This document shows, piece after piece, positions 25,949 through 34,430 of a DNA stretch of 64,000 bases. Origin of the DNA: JAHECQ01 sp047638695. GTDB taxonomy: Bacteria > Actinomycetota > Acidimicrobiia > Acidimicrobiales > SZUA-35. Each line of letters opens with the position of its first letter. The first letter of the stretch is position 1. The stretch spans positions 1-64,000 of the forward strand of contig JBLINY010000006.1 of the NCBI GenBank assembly GCA_047638695.1, given 5' to 3'. The notes below the pieces were generated by a model, which worked only from the letters and a program-made list of their open reading frames with translations, had not been told where the DNA came from and ran no database searches. The position numbers and the translations under genes were made by a program.

Positions 25949-26655
25949 TGACGGCCGCCGTCCACGGGCAAGTCAACAAGGTCGTTCGGGTGGTTGGGGC
26001 CTCACCAACGTCGTGGGAGGTAGCGGCCCAGACCGCCGTGTCACAAGCATCGAAGACGATCCAAGACCTGCACAGCGCCACGCTCGTCGAGGCCGATCTC
26101 GTCCTCGGCGACGGGCATGTGGAGCAGTACCGGGTGAAGTTGGAGCTGAGCTTTCAGCTCGACCGGACCCGTACCCGCATCTCAGGCGACGAAACCAAGA
26201 CCGTACGAGTTCGCCGTTGCCTCATTATCGCCAACCAGACCCTGGCCAGCCCTGCCCTTCGCCAGATCGTCGAGGAACGAATCTCAGCCGGACCGTATGA
26301 GTTTCATGTCCTCGTTCCTGAGCCCGTCCGGACGATCAACTACATCAACGACACCATCAGCGGCACCCACATTGCAGTCCCCTCCGATGATGATCGACTC
26401 GAAGCCCTCCGAACAGCTGAGGAACGACTTGACTCGTTCCGCAAGACCTTTGCTCCGCTCGAATCGGAAATGAGCGGGGAGGCCAGCCTGATGGATCCGC
26501 TCGCCGCGGCTCGACAGGTGATGGAGTTCTCCACGTTTGACGAGATCATCGTCTCTACCTTGGCTCCCGGCGCCTCCCGCTGGCTCAAACTCGACCTTCC
26601 CAGCCGACTCGAACGAGCCTTCAAGATTCCGGTCGTTTCACTCATCTCCAACTGA
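25948..26655 (+). CDS. Dodecin-like domain fused to a Usp-like domain
   Basis: A 235-residue two-domain protein. Residues 8-70 align with dodecins (VNKVVRVVGASPTSWEVAAQ, ASKTIQDLHSATLVEADLVL), but the Trp and Gln positions are Ser43 and Arg62. Residues 85-235 (VRRCLIIANQTLASPALRQ, YEFHVLVPEP, DEIIVSTLAPGASRWLKLDL) match the universal-stress-like domain that actinobacteria often carry as a free protein. The fusion would decorate a dodecin shell with twelve Usp domains if it assembles (inference). It is coupled to the dodecin gene upstream. Confidence 0.8.
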   Translation: MTAAVHGQVNKVVRVVGASPTSWEVAAQTAVSQASKTIQDLHSATLVEADLVLGDGHVEQYRVKLELSFQLDRTRTRISGDETKTVRVRRCLIIANQTLASPALRQIVEERISAGPYEFHVLVPEPVRTINYINDTISGTHIAVPSDDDRLEALRTAEERLDSFRKTFAPLESEMSGEASLMDPLAAARQVMEFSTFDEIIVSTLAPGASRWLKLDLPSRLERAFKIPVVSLISN

Positions 26656-26772
26656 CGCCGGTTCGAACGCTTCGCACCACGCCGGAGGACGCAAACCCAA
26701 GGACACGCCAGAACGTTTCACCAATTCGTTTCTCGAGCGTTGAACAAGTCCCACAAACCAAGGAGACCAGCT

Positions 26773-26976
26773 ATGAGTGCTACCTATCGCTTAACGGAGA
26801 TCGTCGGTACGAGCCATGAGGGCGTGCCGGAGGCAATTCGCAGCGGTGTGGCGAAGGCATCGGAGTCGCTGCACAATATGGATTGGTTCCAAGTCGTTGA
26901 AGTCCGAGGTTCGATCGCTGACGGCGCCGTGAACGAGTTTCAGGTGACGATGAAGGTCGGATTCCGAGTCGATTGA
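26773..26976 (+). CDS. Canonical dodecin
   Basis: A 67-residue dodecin that keeps the flavin-binding residues: Trp38 in NMDWFQVVEVRG and Gln57 in EFQVTMKVGF. AAGGAG precedes ATG 26773 at a good distance. It is 117 bases after the fusion gene and 91 bases before the TetR gene in the same direction, so the four genes probably share transcription. Only this copy should bind flavin in the known way. Confidence 0.9.
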   Translation: MSATYRLTEIVGTSHEGVPEAIRSGVAKASESLHNMDWFQVVEVRGSIADGAVNEFQVTMKVGFRVD

Positions 26977-27010
26977 TCGCCGCATCAACCACATTGGAGG
27001 AATACGAAAG

Positions 27011-27028
27011 ACGTATCGTTCGCTAAGT
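27011..27028. promoter_or_regulatory. TetR operator candidate (site 2)
   Basis: ACGTATCGTTCGCTAAGT lies 39 bases upstream of the TetR start. Compared with the reverse complement of site 1, 15 of 18 positions agree and the right half (CGTTCGCTAAGT) is identical. Presence at both ends of the dodecin cluster suggests that the TetR protein binds both. Confidence 0.55.
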
Positions 27029-27067
27029 GAAACCTGACCCGATGGAGCGGCCCCCGTGGGGGCAAAG

Positions 27068-27610
27068 ATGACCGAATCGAGCACGAGCACCAGAGACCGT
27101 ATTGCCAACGGTGCGCTGCAACTCTTCTCGGAAAAGGGTTTTGCCGGCACAGCGGTGCGAGAGATCGCGGGTGCCGTTGACTTGACGGTTCCTGCGATCT
27201 ATTACCATTTCAAGAGCAAGGATGGACTGCTGGCCGCCCTGGTCGAAACCTTCGTCGCTGACGGCGACCAGCTACTAGAGAAATTGTCGTCGGCAACGCC
27301 GGCCCAACGGCGGAAGCTGGCACTACCCGGCTATTACGACGTCCTCGTCCAGAATCTGGCCGTGTTTCGTTTCGTTATGGCCGATCCTTCGGTCCGCTCT
27401 CATGAGCAGGCCGGCCGACTGCTGGCCGAGCAAGCTACCCGCTACCTGCACCTGCTCGTCGGCGATAAGCCAACCCATATCGACCTGATTCGGGCCAACG
27501 CTGCGCTGGGCGCGTTGCGTCGTCCCCTGCGGTTGCGCGAAGTTGACGTGGTGGCAGACCGGGCCCAGATTCTCTCGTCCAGTCAAGCGGCCCTGGTGGC
27601 CAAGGCCTGA
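27068..27610 (+). CDS. TetR/AcrR-family regulator of the dodecin cluster (probable)
   Basis: A 180-residue TetR protein. The helix-turn-helix is clear: GALQLFSEKGFAGTAVREIA then LTVPAIYYHFKSKDGLLAAL. The C-terminal ligand domain has TPAQRRKLALPGYYDVLVQN and is not diagnostic of a ligand. ATG 27068 is chosen over GTG 27056 because homology starts at the TRDRIANGAL helix soon after it. Operator-like dyads at 25674 and 27011 flank the dodecin genes, so it probably regulates them and itself. Confidence 0.8.
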   Translation: MTESSTSTRDRIANGALQLFSEKGFAGTAVREIAGAVDLTVPAIYYHFKSKDGLLAALVETFVADGDQLLEKLSSATPAQRRKLALPGYYDVLVQNLAVFRFVMADPSVRSHEQAGRLLAEQATRYLHLLVGDKPTHIDLIRANAALGALRRPLRLREVDVVADRAQILSSSQAALVAKA

Positions 27611-27682
27611 GCAGCAACCGCTGCCAATACCCCACAACTTCTTAGTGAAGTCCCCACACCCACAACTTCCCGGTGAAACCCA

Positions 27683-28556
27683 ATGTCACGAATCCGCTTG
27701 CCCAAACTGATCGAGTTGCTCGTCGCCACCGCCGTCTTCGCAGTCGCCTGCGGCTCCTCCAACGAAACGACCTTTCCCGCCGCGCAAAGGGGCCGCCGAA
27801 GCCGAGCTTCTCGACTTTGCTCTCGTCCAAGAGAACGAGTTCACCTTCGAGTCCGACCCCGCCGACCCTGGGCGCGGGATCTTCCACGTCGTGACGACCG
27901 AACCGATGATCTGCACAATCGTGTGGGGCGAAACCGACGAGTTTGGCAACTTCAACAACAGTCTCGCCATGAACGGCACCGGCATCATTGGCCACGACGT
28001 CGTACTCCCGAGCGCCGAGCAAGGCGTCGAATACCAGTTCCGGGTGCAGGGGTCCACCGCCGACGGCACTCAGTACCGCTCCGAACTCGGCACCTTCACG
28101 CTGCCGGTCACAGACATCGACGATGCCATGTCCGCCGAAGAAGCAATCGTCCACGGTGCCAACGTCGCGCTGGAAGCGACCCTGGTCGACGCCAGTTCAA
28201 TCTTCGGGCTTGGCTGGGAGGCGGAGAATGCGCTCGATGGCGACACCAACACCGAGTGGGCGTCCTCCGGCGACGGCGACGAGGGTTTCATCACGATCGA
28301 TCTGGGCTCGTCCCAAGATCTCGTCGGTGTCGAATTTCTGACCCGCCGCATGCTCGACGGCACGGCGACCACGGAGATGTACACCATCACCGTTGATGGC
28401 GGCGAGACCTTTGGACCGTTCCCGGCTGGCAACCCGGCGAACCCGAACTTCACCGCCATTGAGATCACCGGTCAAGTGGTCCGCTTCGACATCGACTCAT
28501 CGACCGGCGGCAATGTCGGCGCCATCGAAGTTCGGGTCTTCGCACCCGCGGAATAG
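27683..28556 (+). pseudogene. Discoidin (F5/8 type C)-domain lipoprotein, frameshifted
   Basis: From ATG 27683 comes a lipoprotein signal (LIELLVATAVFAVACGSSN). A second frame carries the rest: ELLDFALVQENEFTFESDPA, a fibronectin-like strand region, then a discoidin-type domain (WEAENALDGDTNTEWASSGD, FITIDLGSSQDLVGVEFLTR, NVGAIEVRVFAPAE) up to TAG 28556. The frames join if one base is removed near 27787, in the run AAAGGGG. The intact product would be about 290 residues on the cell surface, binding glycan or another ligand. One-base error or true frameshift cannot be separated here. Confidence 0.7.
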
Positions 28557-28622
28557 GAGTGCGATGCAGCGGTTAGCCCCGGTCATCTTGGGGCCAACCG
28601 CCAACTCTCGCTTGGAGCTGAA

Positions 28623-30371
28623 TCAGCGACCGTGGCGCAGCAGCTTGCCTGGTGTGGCGTCGGTACATTCACCGTCTCTGAAGGTCTCGACGCCGTTGAC
28701 CAAGATGTGCTTGTAGCCGTTGGCATGCTGCACCCTGCGCCACTCGCCACCTGGCAAGTCGAACACCGGCTCACCAATCCAAGGCGGATCGATCGACAAG
28801 CTCTCAAGCTCGTAGACAATCACGTCGGCCGGGGCACCCTCAACCAGCGTTCCGCGATTCTTGAACCCCGCAGCGTGGGCGGCCAACGTCGACCCCCGGT
28901 AGTGGGCCTCCTCCAACGTCATCTTTCCGGTGTCTCGCACCATCCAGGTGAGCATGTCGGTGGTCCAGGCTCCGCCAGTGAAGAACTTGGTGTGCGCTCC
29001 TCCGTCGGAGACACCGGGAATCGTGTACTCAGATTCGGTGATGGCACCGGCCATATGGTCGATGTTGAATTCGGGACCTTCACCGAGGAACTCGGTCTTC
29101 AGGTCGGTCTCGAGCGAAAGGTCGAGCATCACGTCGATGTAGTGCTTGTCCTCGTCGGCCGCGATGTCTTCCAGGTTGCGGCCCAAATACTTCTGCAGGT
29201 CGGGCCGACGTTGCACGCCCTGCACCACCAGCCGCTGGGCCGGGCCACCAACGGCCACTTGGGTTTGGGTGAACAGCGTGTTGGCCTGATCCTGCTCGGC
29301 CTTGATGCGCTCGCGGAGGGCGGGGTCACGCATCTTGCGCATCTTGTCTTCGAGTGTGCCCGTGGTGGCTTCACGCCAGGCCGGGCTCGAGTCGTACAGG
29401 TTCCATTCATCGAGCGAGAAGGCGAAGCCGGTTCGGATGGTTGCTGCCTGTCCGAAGATGCGCAGACCCTCGGCCTGCGCGTCAGCGATCCAATCGAGAC
29501 GATCTCGGTGAGTACGCACGTTCTTCTGACTAACGGGAACGACATTGTCGATGATCGGCCGCCGAGCCACCTCGGCCAGACGAAGTTTGAAGTCGAGATC
29601 TTCGCTGCTGTTCGGATCGGCGCTGGTGGCCTGAGTGAGCTGAATAAAGCCCTCGTCTCGTTCCCGCAGCACTTCGGCCAGACAGAAGATGTCGTCGTCA
29701 ACCATCGTGTCGGTAACCATGGGCGTGCCGTCGAAGTCAGCCTGGGTCGAGTTCTCGCCCAGCCTCTGGATCGAGAATCCGCAGAGGCCGGCATCCATGC
29801 CCTCGTGCAGCAGTCGCTGCATTTCCTTCTGCTCGGCCGCCGTTGCCTGCCGCGACTTTGCCGCGTCGAGACCCATCACATAGATCATGAGCGACGCCGT
29901 TGGCATGTACTGCAGACAGTTCACGCCCTTCGGCGCCTTATCAAGACTGTCCAGATATTCCGGAATGGTCTCCCAGTCCCAGTGAGGAAGGAACCCCTCC
30001 TGCATCGCCGCCATCGGGATGGCCTCGGTGCGCACCATGGTGAGCATGGACCGTTCCCTGAAGTCTGGCTTGACCGGCGCAAAACCGAACCCACAGTTGC
30101 CAAGCACCACTGAAGTAACACCGTGCCAGCTCGAGATCGAGCAGTACGGATCCCAACGGATCTGGGCGTCGTAGTGCGTGTGCAAGTCAATGAACCCCGG
30201 GGCGACAATGCACCCGCCGGCATCGATGACCTGGTCGGCCACCCCGTTGGCCCGCCCCCCTATCTGGGCGATCAGCCCGTCCTTTATCCAGATGTCGCCA
30301 CGAAAGCGAGGCACCTTGGTGCCATCGACGATCATGCCGTTCTTGATATGGATGTCGTAGTCGGTCCCCAT
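28623..30371 (-). CDS. D-aminoacylase/N-acyl-D-amino-acid deacylase-like amidohydrolase
   Basis: A 582-residue amidohydrolase. The N-terminal composite beta domain (IKNGMIVDGTKVPRFRGDIW) is followed by the metal HxH in PGFIDLHTHYDAQ, then LGNCGFGFAPV with the Cys that bridges metal in D-aminoacylases. SDGGAHTKFFTGGAW near residue 465 is the late Asp motif, and AADVIVYELESL with VNGVETFRDGE closes the fold. ATG 30371 is the start. The family releases D-amino acids or acts on related amides; the actual substrate is unknown. Confidence 0.8.
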   Translation of the reverse strand: MGTDYDIHIKNGMIVDGTKVPRFRGDIWIKDGLIAQIGGRANGVADQVIDAGGCIVAPGFIDLHTHYDAQIRWDPYCSISSWHGVTSVVLGNCGFGFAPVKPDFRERSMLTMVRTEAIPMAAMQEGFLPHWDWETIPEYLDSLDKAPKGVNCLQYMPTASLMIYVMGLDAAKSRQATAAEQKEMQRLLHEGMDAGLCGFSIQRLGENSTQADFDGTPMVTDTMVDDDIFCLAEVLRERDEGFIQLTQATSADPNSSEDLDFKLRLAEVARRPIIDNVVPVSQKNVRTHRDRLDWIADAQAEGLRIFGQAATIRTGFAFSLDEWNLYDSSPAWREATTGTLEDKMRKMRDPALRERIKAEQDQANTLFTQTQVAVGGPAQRLVVQGVQRRPDLQKYLGRNLEDIAADEDKHYIDVMLDLSLETDLKTEFLGEGPEFNIDHMAGAITESEYTIPGVSDGGAHTKFFTGGAWTTDMLTWMVRDTGKMTLEEAHYRGSTLAAHAAGFKNRGTLVEGAPADVIVYELESLSIDPPWIGEPVFDLPGGEWRRVQHANGYKHILVNGVETFRDGECTDATPGKLLRHGR

Positions 30372-30486
30372 GAGACGTACTCCTGTTCCGGCGGCCGTCC
30401 CATGCCCCCCGGCAGGTCAGCCGACATAGTCTTCGTTGCGCCCAACACTAGGCCCATATGCGTTCACGATGTTGACCAACGAATAT

Positions 30487-30877
30487 TTAGACCCTGCCGT
30501 TCGTCGAACGCTCGTAGTGGCGCTGAGCCTTGGCCCGGTTGCCACAGCGATCCATCGAACACCAGCGACGGCGACCACCCTTCGACGTATCATGGGAACC
30601 AGAGCATGCATTTGTCGTGCTCACACGAGCGGACTCGATCATGCCGATCACCGAACTGCACCCGGGTCGGGTGCAAAGCAGCATTCACGCGGTCTGTGAC
30701 GTCATCGTCCAACCCAGGCGAGATCAAGTTCGTGAACGAGCGAACATTCTCCGTAGCTGCTTCCATCGACGGCGATGGCCGACCCGGGCTTCTCCCCTCC
30801 TCGGGCCAGCCGGCGAACTGTTCCGGATGCATCGCAGCTTCGGCATCTGCAACAAATACATCTTCAAACGCAGCCAA
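30487..30877 (-). pseudogene. CGNR zinc-finger regulator, frameshifted
   Basis: The N-terminal part in one frame reads FEDVFVADAEAA and later RVRSCEHDKCMLWF, then stops. The next frame continues with DTSKGGRRRWCSMDRCGNRA and ends at 30487. Together they rebuild the classic CGNR finger (C-x4-C-x9-WCSM-x2-CGNR). The join needs removal of one C from the run at about 30592-30594, so a one-base insertion breaks it. No good start is visible, and TTG 30877 is only the last possible one. CGNR proteins are probable transcription regulators. Confidence 0.65.
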
Positions 30878-31387
30878 GAGATCGTCGAACTCGCTTCGAC
30901 CGGGCCAAAGCCCGAGCCGACGAAGCCCGAGCCCAAACGGGCCGAGCCCAAACGGGCCGGTCGGCTAGACGCCGAAGACCGAGCACAGCTCGAAGCATCG
31001 GACACCATCTTCTTGGCCAGTCATCACACCAAACATGGGATCGACCCAACCCACCGCGGCGGCCCCCCGGGCTTCATCACCGTTCGAGACGACGCCACGT
31101 TGCGGATCCCCGACTACAGGGGCAACGGCATGTTCCAGACGCTCGGAAACCTGCTTTTGGATGACCGGGTTGGGCTGCTGAGCATCGACTTTACGACCGG
31201 CCGGAGCGTGCAAGTGACAGGACGAGGCTCGATCGAGGCGTCATCGGTCAACGACGAATTCTCGACTCGGACACTGGTGATCGGCGACGAGGTACGCACC
31301 ACCTGGCCCGACGTCGGCAAATGGATCGACATCGAAGCCTTCGAGTTCCTGCCCGGTCTCATCAAACCCGGCACACCGTTTCTCTAA
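30827..31387 (+). CDS. Pyridoxamine-5'-phosphate-oxidase-like FMN/F420-binding protein
   Basis: From residue 55 onward the 186-residue product is a split-barrel protein: DAEDRAQLEASDTIFLAS, RGGPPGFITVRDDATLRIPD, YRGNGMFQTLGNLLLDDRVG and LLSIDFTTGRSVQVTG. The first part (residues 30-48) is a low-complexity Lys/Pro/Glu repeat. The start is uncertain: ATG 30827 is the last ATG before the domain but has no ribosome site and overlaps the 5' end of the broken CGNR gene on the other strand. The family includes general-stress flavin reductases; substrate unknown. Confidence 0.65.
   Translation: MHRSFGICNKYIFKRSQEIVELASTGPKPEPTKPEPKRAEPKRAGRLDAEDRAQLEASDTIFLASHHTKHGIDPTHRGGPPGFITVRDDATLRIPDYRGNGMFQTLGNLLLDDRVGLLSIDFTTGRSVQVTGRGSIEASSVNDEFSTRTLVIGDEVRTTWPDVGKWIDIEAFEFLPGLIKPGTPFL
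30908..30958 (+). repeat. 15-bp period repeat in the PNPOx N-terminus
   Basis: About three and a half degenerate copies with a 15-bp period; the clearest pair is GAGCCCAAACGGGCC at 30929-30943 and 30944-30958. They encode a KPEP/KRAEP repeat and stay in frame. Confidence 0.7.
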
Positions 31388-31496
31388 CGCACATCTTCAG
31401 CAGCGCTTCACACTCGGATACGTGTGGCCACTGCTAAGGGCTAGCAGCCCGGCATGCCATCGCTCTTGTTCCGTACCTCTCTCGATCGGACCGTCG

Positions 31497-32681
31497 TTAG
31501 TGACGGTCGGCCGCGAGCGATTCGAGAAGCTCGAGGTAGCGGCCTCCAACGGCTCTCGAGCTGTAGTGCTCGGCAACTGCTGCCGCCTCGGCCCCAAGCC
31601 TGGAGCAGCGATCGGCGTCACCTAACAACGCATCGAGTGCGCCGGCCAACGCCTTGGAGTCACCCGGGGGAACGATCAACCCGGTCAACCCATCTACGGC
31701 TACGTCGGACAGCCCGGGAAGATCTGACGAGATCACCGGTACGCCGAGCGACATGGCTTCGAGCATCGCCACCGGGAGGCCGTCCTTATCACCGCTGGCC
31801 GCCTCGACACTTGGGACGACAACCATGGCGGCACCGGCCAGGATCCGCCCAACCTCGTTGCGTGGAAGTTGGCCCGTGAAGCGCACCGGCAAGCCGTCGC
31901 TCAACTCCTCGAGCCGGGCCCGTTCAGGGCCCTCCCCCACGATGGTCACATTGGGCGGCTCGGGCATGAGTTTCAGCGCATCCATCAAGACGTGGAAGCC
32001 CTTCTTCTCGACCAGCCGACCAACGGCAACTACGCCGGTTCTTGCCCTGCCATCGTCGCCCGTCTCACCCGATCTACCCAGACCGATCACGTCGGCGCCC
32101 ATGGGTTCGACCAGAACATCATCGGCGGAGAGACCCCAACCGCGAACGATCTCGGCCATTTCTGAATTCACCACGGTGATCCGGCCCATCCGCTTGAGGA
32201 TCTGCCGTTTCAAGGCTTCGAGAACTTTCCCTCGGAAGCCATACAGGTCGCCGCCATGGGTCGTCAGCAAGGTCGGGGTCTTCACCCCGGAGAGAACAAC
32301 TGCGAGGCCTTGCGGCAAAACCCAGTGTGCGTGGACTACGTCAGGATTGAACGAGCGAATAGCCCGCCTGATGGCCACAGCCTCACAAAGAACAAAGGAG
32401 ACGGCGGCCAGATACTGCAGTTTGGATTCCCGCAGGATCTCCGCCATCGCGCCATCAGCGAGAGTCTCGACTTTGCGCGGCGCATACCGAAACCGTCGGA
32501 TCTGCACCGACTCATCAATGTCAGTGGAACCCATGCCCGGCAGCGACGGCGTTAGAACCATCACCTCGGCTTCATCGGCGTAGAACGTCGCCAGATCGCG
32601 TACAAAAGCGGGGCTGCCATCACCCGGGTAGCGAGGATACGACGATGTCAGAACAAGGATTCTCAACGCGCACCGGCACAT
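31497..32681 (-). CDS. Family 4 glycosyltransferase
   Basis: A 394-residue GT-B enzyme. The N-terminal RILVLTSSYPRYPGDGSPAF and VVHAHWVLPQG, then LLTTHGGDLYGFRG, form the acceptor half. VVAVGRLVEKKGFHVLMDAL, VTIVGEGPER and the E-x7-E motif region GLPVAMLEAMSLGVPVISSD form the sugar-nucleotide half. It resembles TuaC-type transferases that work at the cytoplasmic membrane. ATG 32681 is preferred over the TTG seven codons earlier. It heads a surface-glycan cluster running to 37.9 kb. Confidence 0.85.
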   Translation of the reverse strand: MCRCALRILVLTSSYPRYPGDGSPAFVRDLATFYADEAEVMVLTPSLPGMGSTDIDESVQIRRFRYAPRKVETLADGAMAEILRESKLQYLAAVSFVLCEAVAIRRAIRSFNPDVVHAHWVLPQGLAVVLSGVKTPTLLTTHGGDLYGFRGKVLEALKRQILKRMGRITVVNSEMAEIVRGWGLSADDVLVEPMGADVIGLGRSGETGDDGRARTGVVAVGRLVEKKGFHVLMDALKLMPEPPNVTIVGEGPERARLEELSDGLPVRFTGQLPRNEVGRILAGAAMVVVPSVEAASGDKDGLPVAMLEAMSLGVPVISSDLPGLSDVAVDGLTGLIVPPGDSKALAGALDALLGDADRCSRLGAEAAAVAEHYSSRAVGGRYLELLESLAADRH

Positions 32682-32883
32682 GCACAAACGACTGACTTCC
32701 AAGTTCTGGCCATCGGGCGAGAGTAGCGGACTGCGTCTTGGGAACCAGGTGACCGTGCTCGGCCGCCGAGACCCCTTAGCCGACTGCTCTTGGTGTCAAT
32801 CGATCAGCTTCGATGTCGAACCTACGCTGACAGCGACCGACTAACATTTGGCTATATCCACGACCGACATAGACAATCCCCGC

Positions 32884-33612
32884 ATGCAGCAGATGCTGCT
32901 CAACGACCGGGGCGAGCCTGTCCCCGATCCGGCTACAACACCGGCTGTCATTCCCGGCACGCTGATCGGCCACTGGCTTCAGATGCACGAAAAATTGGTT
33001 CAAGGCGACCTGCTCGACCTTGGGGCCGGCAATCAGCCATACGCCTCCTGGTACCAAACTCGGATCGATCGAGCCGTGGCCGTCGACTTCAATGCGGCCG
33101 TGGGCTTGCAGGCCCGCTGTGCGGGCGAAGCGCTCCCCTTTGCCAACCATTCGTTCGACGTCGTCCTCGCCACCGAAGTTCTCGAGCACATACCAAGGCC
33201 CGAGCTAGCAGTCGCCGAGATGGTGCGAGTCCTGCGACCGGGCGGGTCGGTCCTGATCACAACGCCGTTCATCTATCCGGTACACGAGGCGCCCTACGAT
33301 TTCTGGCGATTCACGCACTTCGGACTACAGGCCCTCTGCCAGGCTCACGGCCTTGACGTGATCGACGTCAGTGCAAAGGGTGGCATCACTGCTCTCGCTA
33401 CCCATGTTGTCGCTAACGGACTACCGAGGGCGGCCAAGGTCTTAGCCCAGAGATCTCCCTTCTTCGCGCTCGGTCCAAGAGTCGCCGGCAGACTGATTGG
33501 TCTGCCGCAGCGAGCTGTGTTGGCCCGCAGCCGATCGCTCGAGGTTTCGGGATCGGCTCGGCTGGTTAGTCTCGGCTACATGATCGCCGCGTCAAAGCCG
33601 CTCGATCGCTGA
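32884..33612 (+). CDS. SAM-dependent methyltransferase (glycan cluster, first)
   Basis: A 242-residue class I methyltransferase. LLDLGAGNQPYASWYQTRI is motif I, VAVDFNAAVG holds the acidic residue, and FDVVLATEVLEHIPRPELAV with MVRVLRPGGSVLITTPF are motifs II and III. TPFIYPVHEAPYDFWRFTHF is typical of methyltransferases in O-antigen and cell-wall glycan loci. The frame opens at TTG 32848; ATG 32884 is used here, neither having a clear ribosome site. Confidence 0.75.
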   Translation: MQQMLLNDRGEPVPDPATTPAVIPGTLIGHWLQMHEKLVQGDLLDLGAGNQPYASWYQTRIDRAVAVDFNAAVGLQARCAGEALPFANHSFDVVLATEVLEHIPRPELAVAEMVRVLRPGGSVLITTPFIYPVHEAPYDFWRFTHFGLQALCQAHGLDVIDVSAKGGITALATHVVANGLPRAAKVLAQRSPFFALGPRVAGRLIGLPQRAVLARSRSLEVSGSARLVSLGYMIAASKPLDR

Positions 33613-33659
33613 CGCGACTGGGACCGTCACAGAGGCGAGGAAGAGTCGGTTCGAGCAAG

Positions 33660-34430
33660 GTGGGGTCTGCAATACTGGGCGACGTGTGCGATCCCGAACC
33701 CGATGGCTGGTCTGTTAGCCCCTCCCACGTACTGCGTCGGAGCGCGATTATCGATGTCGCCAGCTCGCTCCCAACAGGACAGTTCTTCGAGGCTGGAGCG
33801 GGCAGTGGTGACATCACCCGGCGCCTTCAGGCTTTGGGTTTCAGCGGTTATGCCAGCGATCTTGGGATCGAGACCCGACGCCACCTCGAGTCGGTATTCG
33901 ATAGCTCGAGCGTTTCGGTAGTGGAATCCATCGACGACGTCGATCAAGACGTCGATTACGTCTTTGCCTTCGAGGTACTCGAACACATCGAGGACGACGA
34001 AGGCGCCCTACGCGAGTGGACAAAGAAGCTCAAAACCGGAGGGCAGATCCTCATCTCCGTGCCAGCCCACCAGTGGAGGTTCGGCACCGCCGATGAGCTG
34101 GTCGGTCACGTCCGACGCTACGACCGCAACGATCTGACACGGCTCATGACCGCCGTGGGTGCCGAGCTACAACAGGTTATTTGCTACGGCTTCCCGTTGG
34201 CTCCCATGACTCGGAAGGTGGAAGACCTCATCCACGCCGTCCGGCCTCCCACAATCACAGGTTCAGCTGTCGAGCGGTCGATCGACTCTGGAGTAAAGAG
34301 GTCGAAGACGGCACGCGCTGTTTCGCGTCTCGTCTCCGACACGACGCTGAGACCAGCTACCGCGCTACAGCGGAGGTTTTACGACACCGACCGCGGCGAT
34401 GGTTTCGTCGCCACAGCCATTCTTGGCTAG
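33660..34430 (+). CDS. SAM-dependent methyltransferase (glycan cluster, second)
   Basis: A 256-residue class I methyltransferase with QFFEAGAGSGDITRRLQALG as motif I, VDYVFAFEVLEHIEDDEGAL, and LKTGGQILISVPAHQWRFG followed by DELVGHVRRYDRNDL, a stretch shared by glycan/lipid-locus methyltransferases. GTG 33660 starts the frame and GTG 33684 is the alternative. Its 3' end overlaps the membrane protein gene by 32 bases, so the two are co-translated. Confidence 0.75.
   Translation: MGSAILGDVCDPEPDGWSVSPSHVLRRSAIIDVASSLPTGQFFEAGAGSGDITRRLQALGFSGYASDLGIETRRHLESVFDSSSVSVVESIDDVDQDVDYVFAFEVLEHIEDDEGALREWTKKLKTGGQILISVPAHQWRFGTADELVGHVRRYDRNDLTRLMTAVGAELQQVICYGFPLAPMTRKVEDLIHAVRPPTITGSAVERSIDSGVKRSKTARAVSRLVSDTTLRPATALQRRFYDTDRGDGFVATAILG

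Noticed and set aside
28632..30113. 493-residue plus-strand open frame
   Set aside because: It is the antisense shadow of the D-aminoacylase-like gene, whose motifs are clear on the minus strand.
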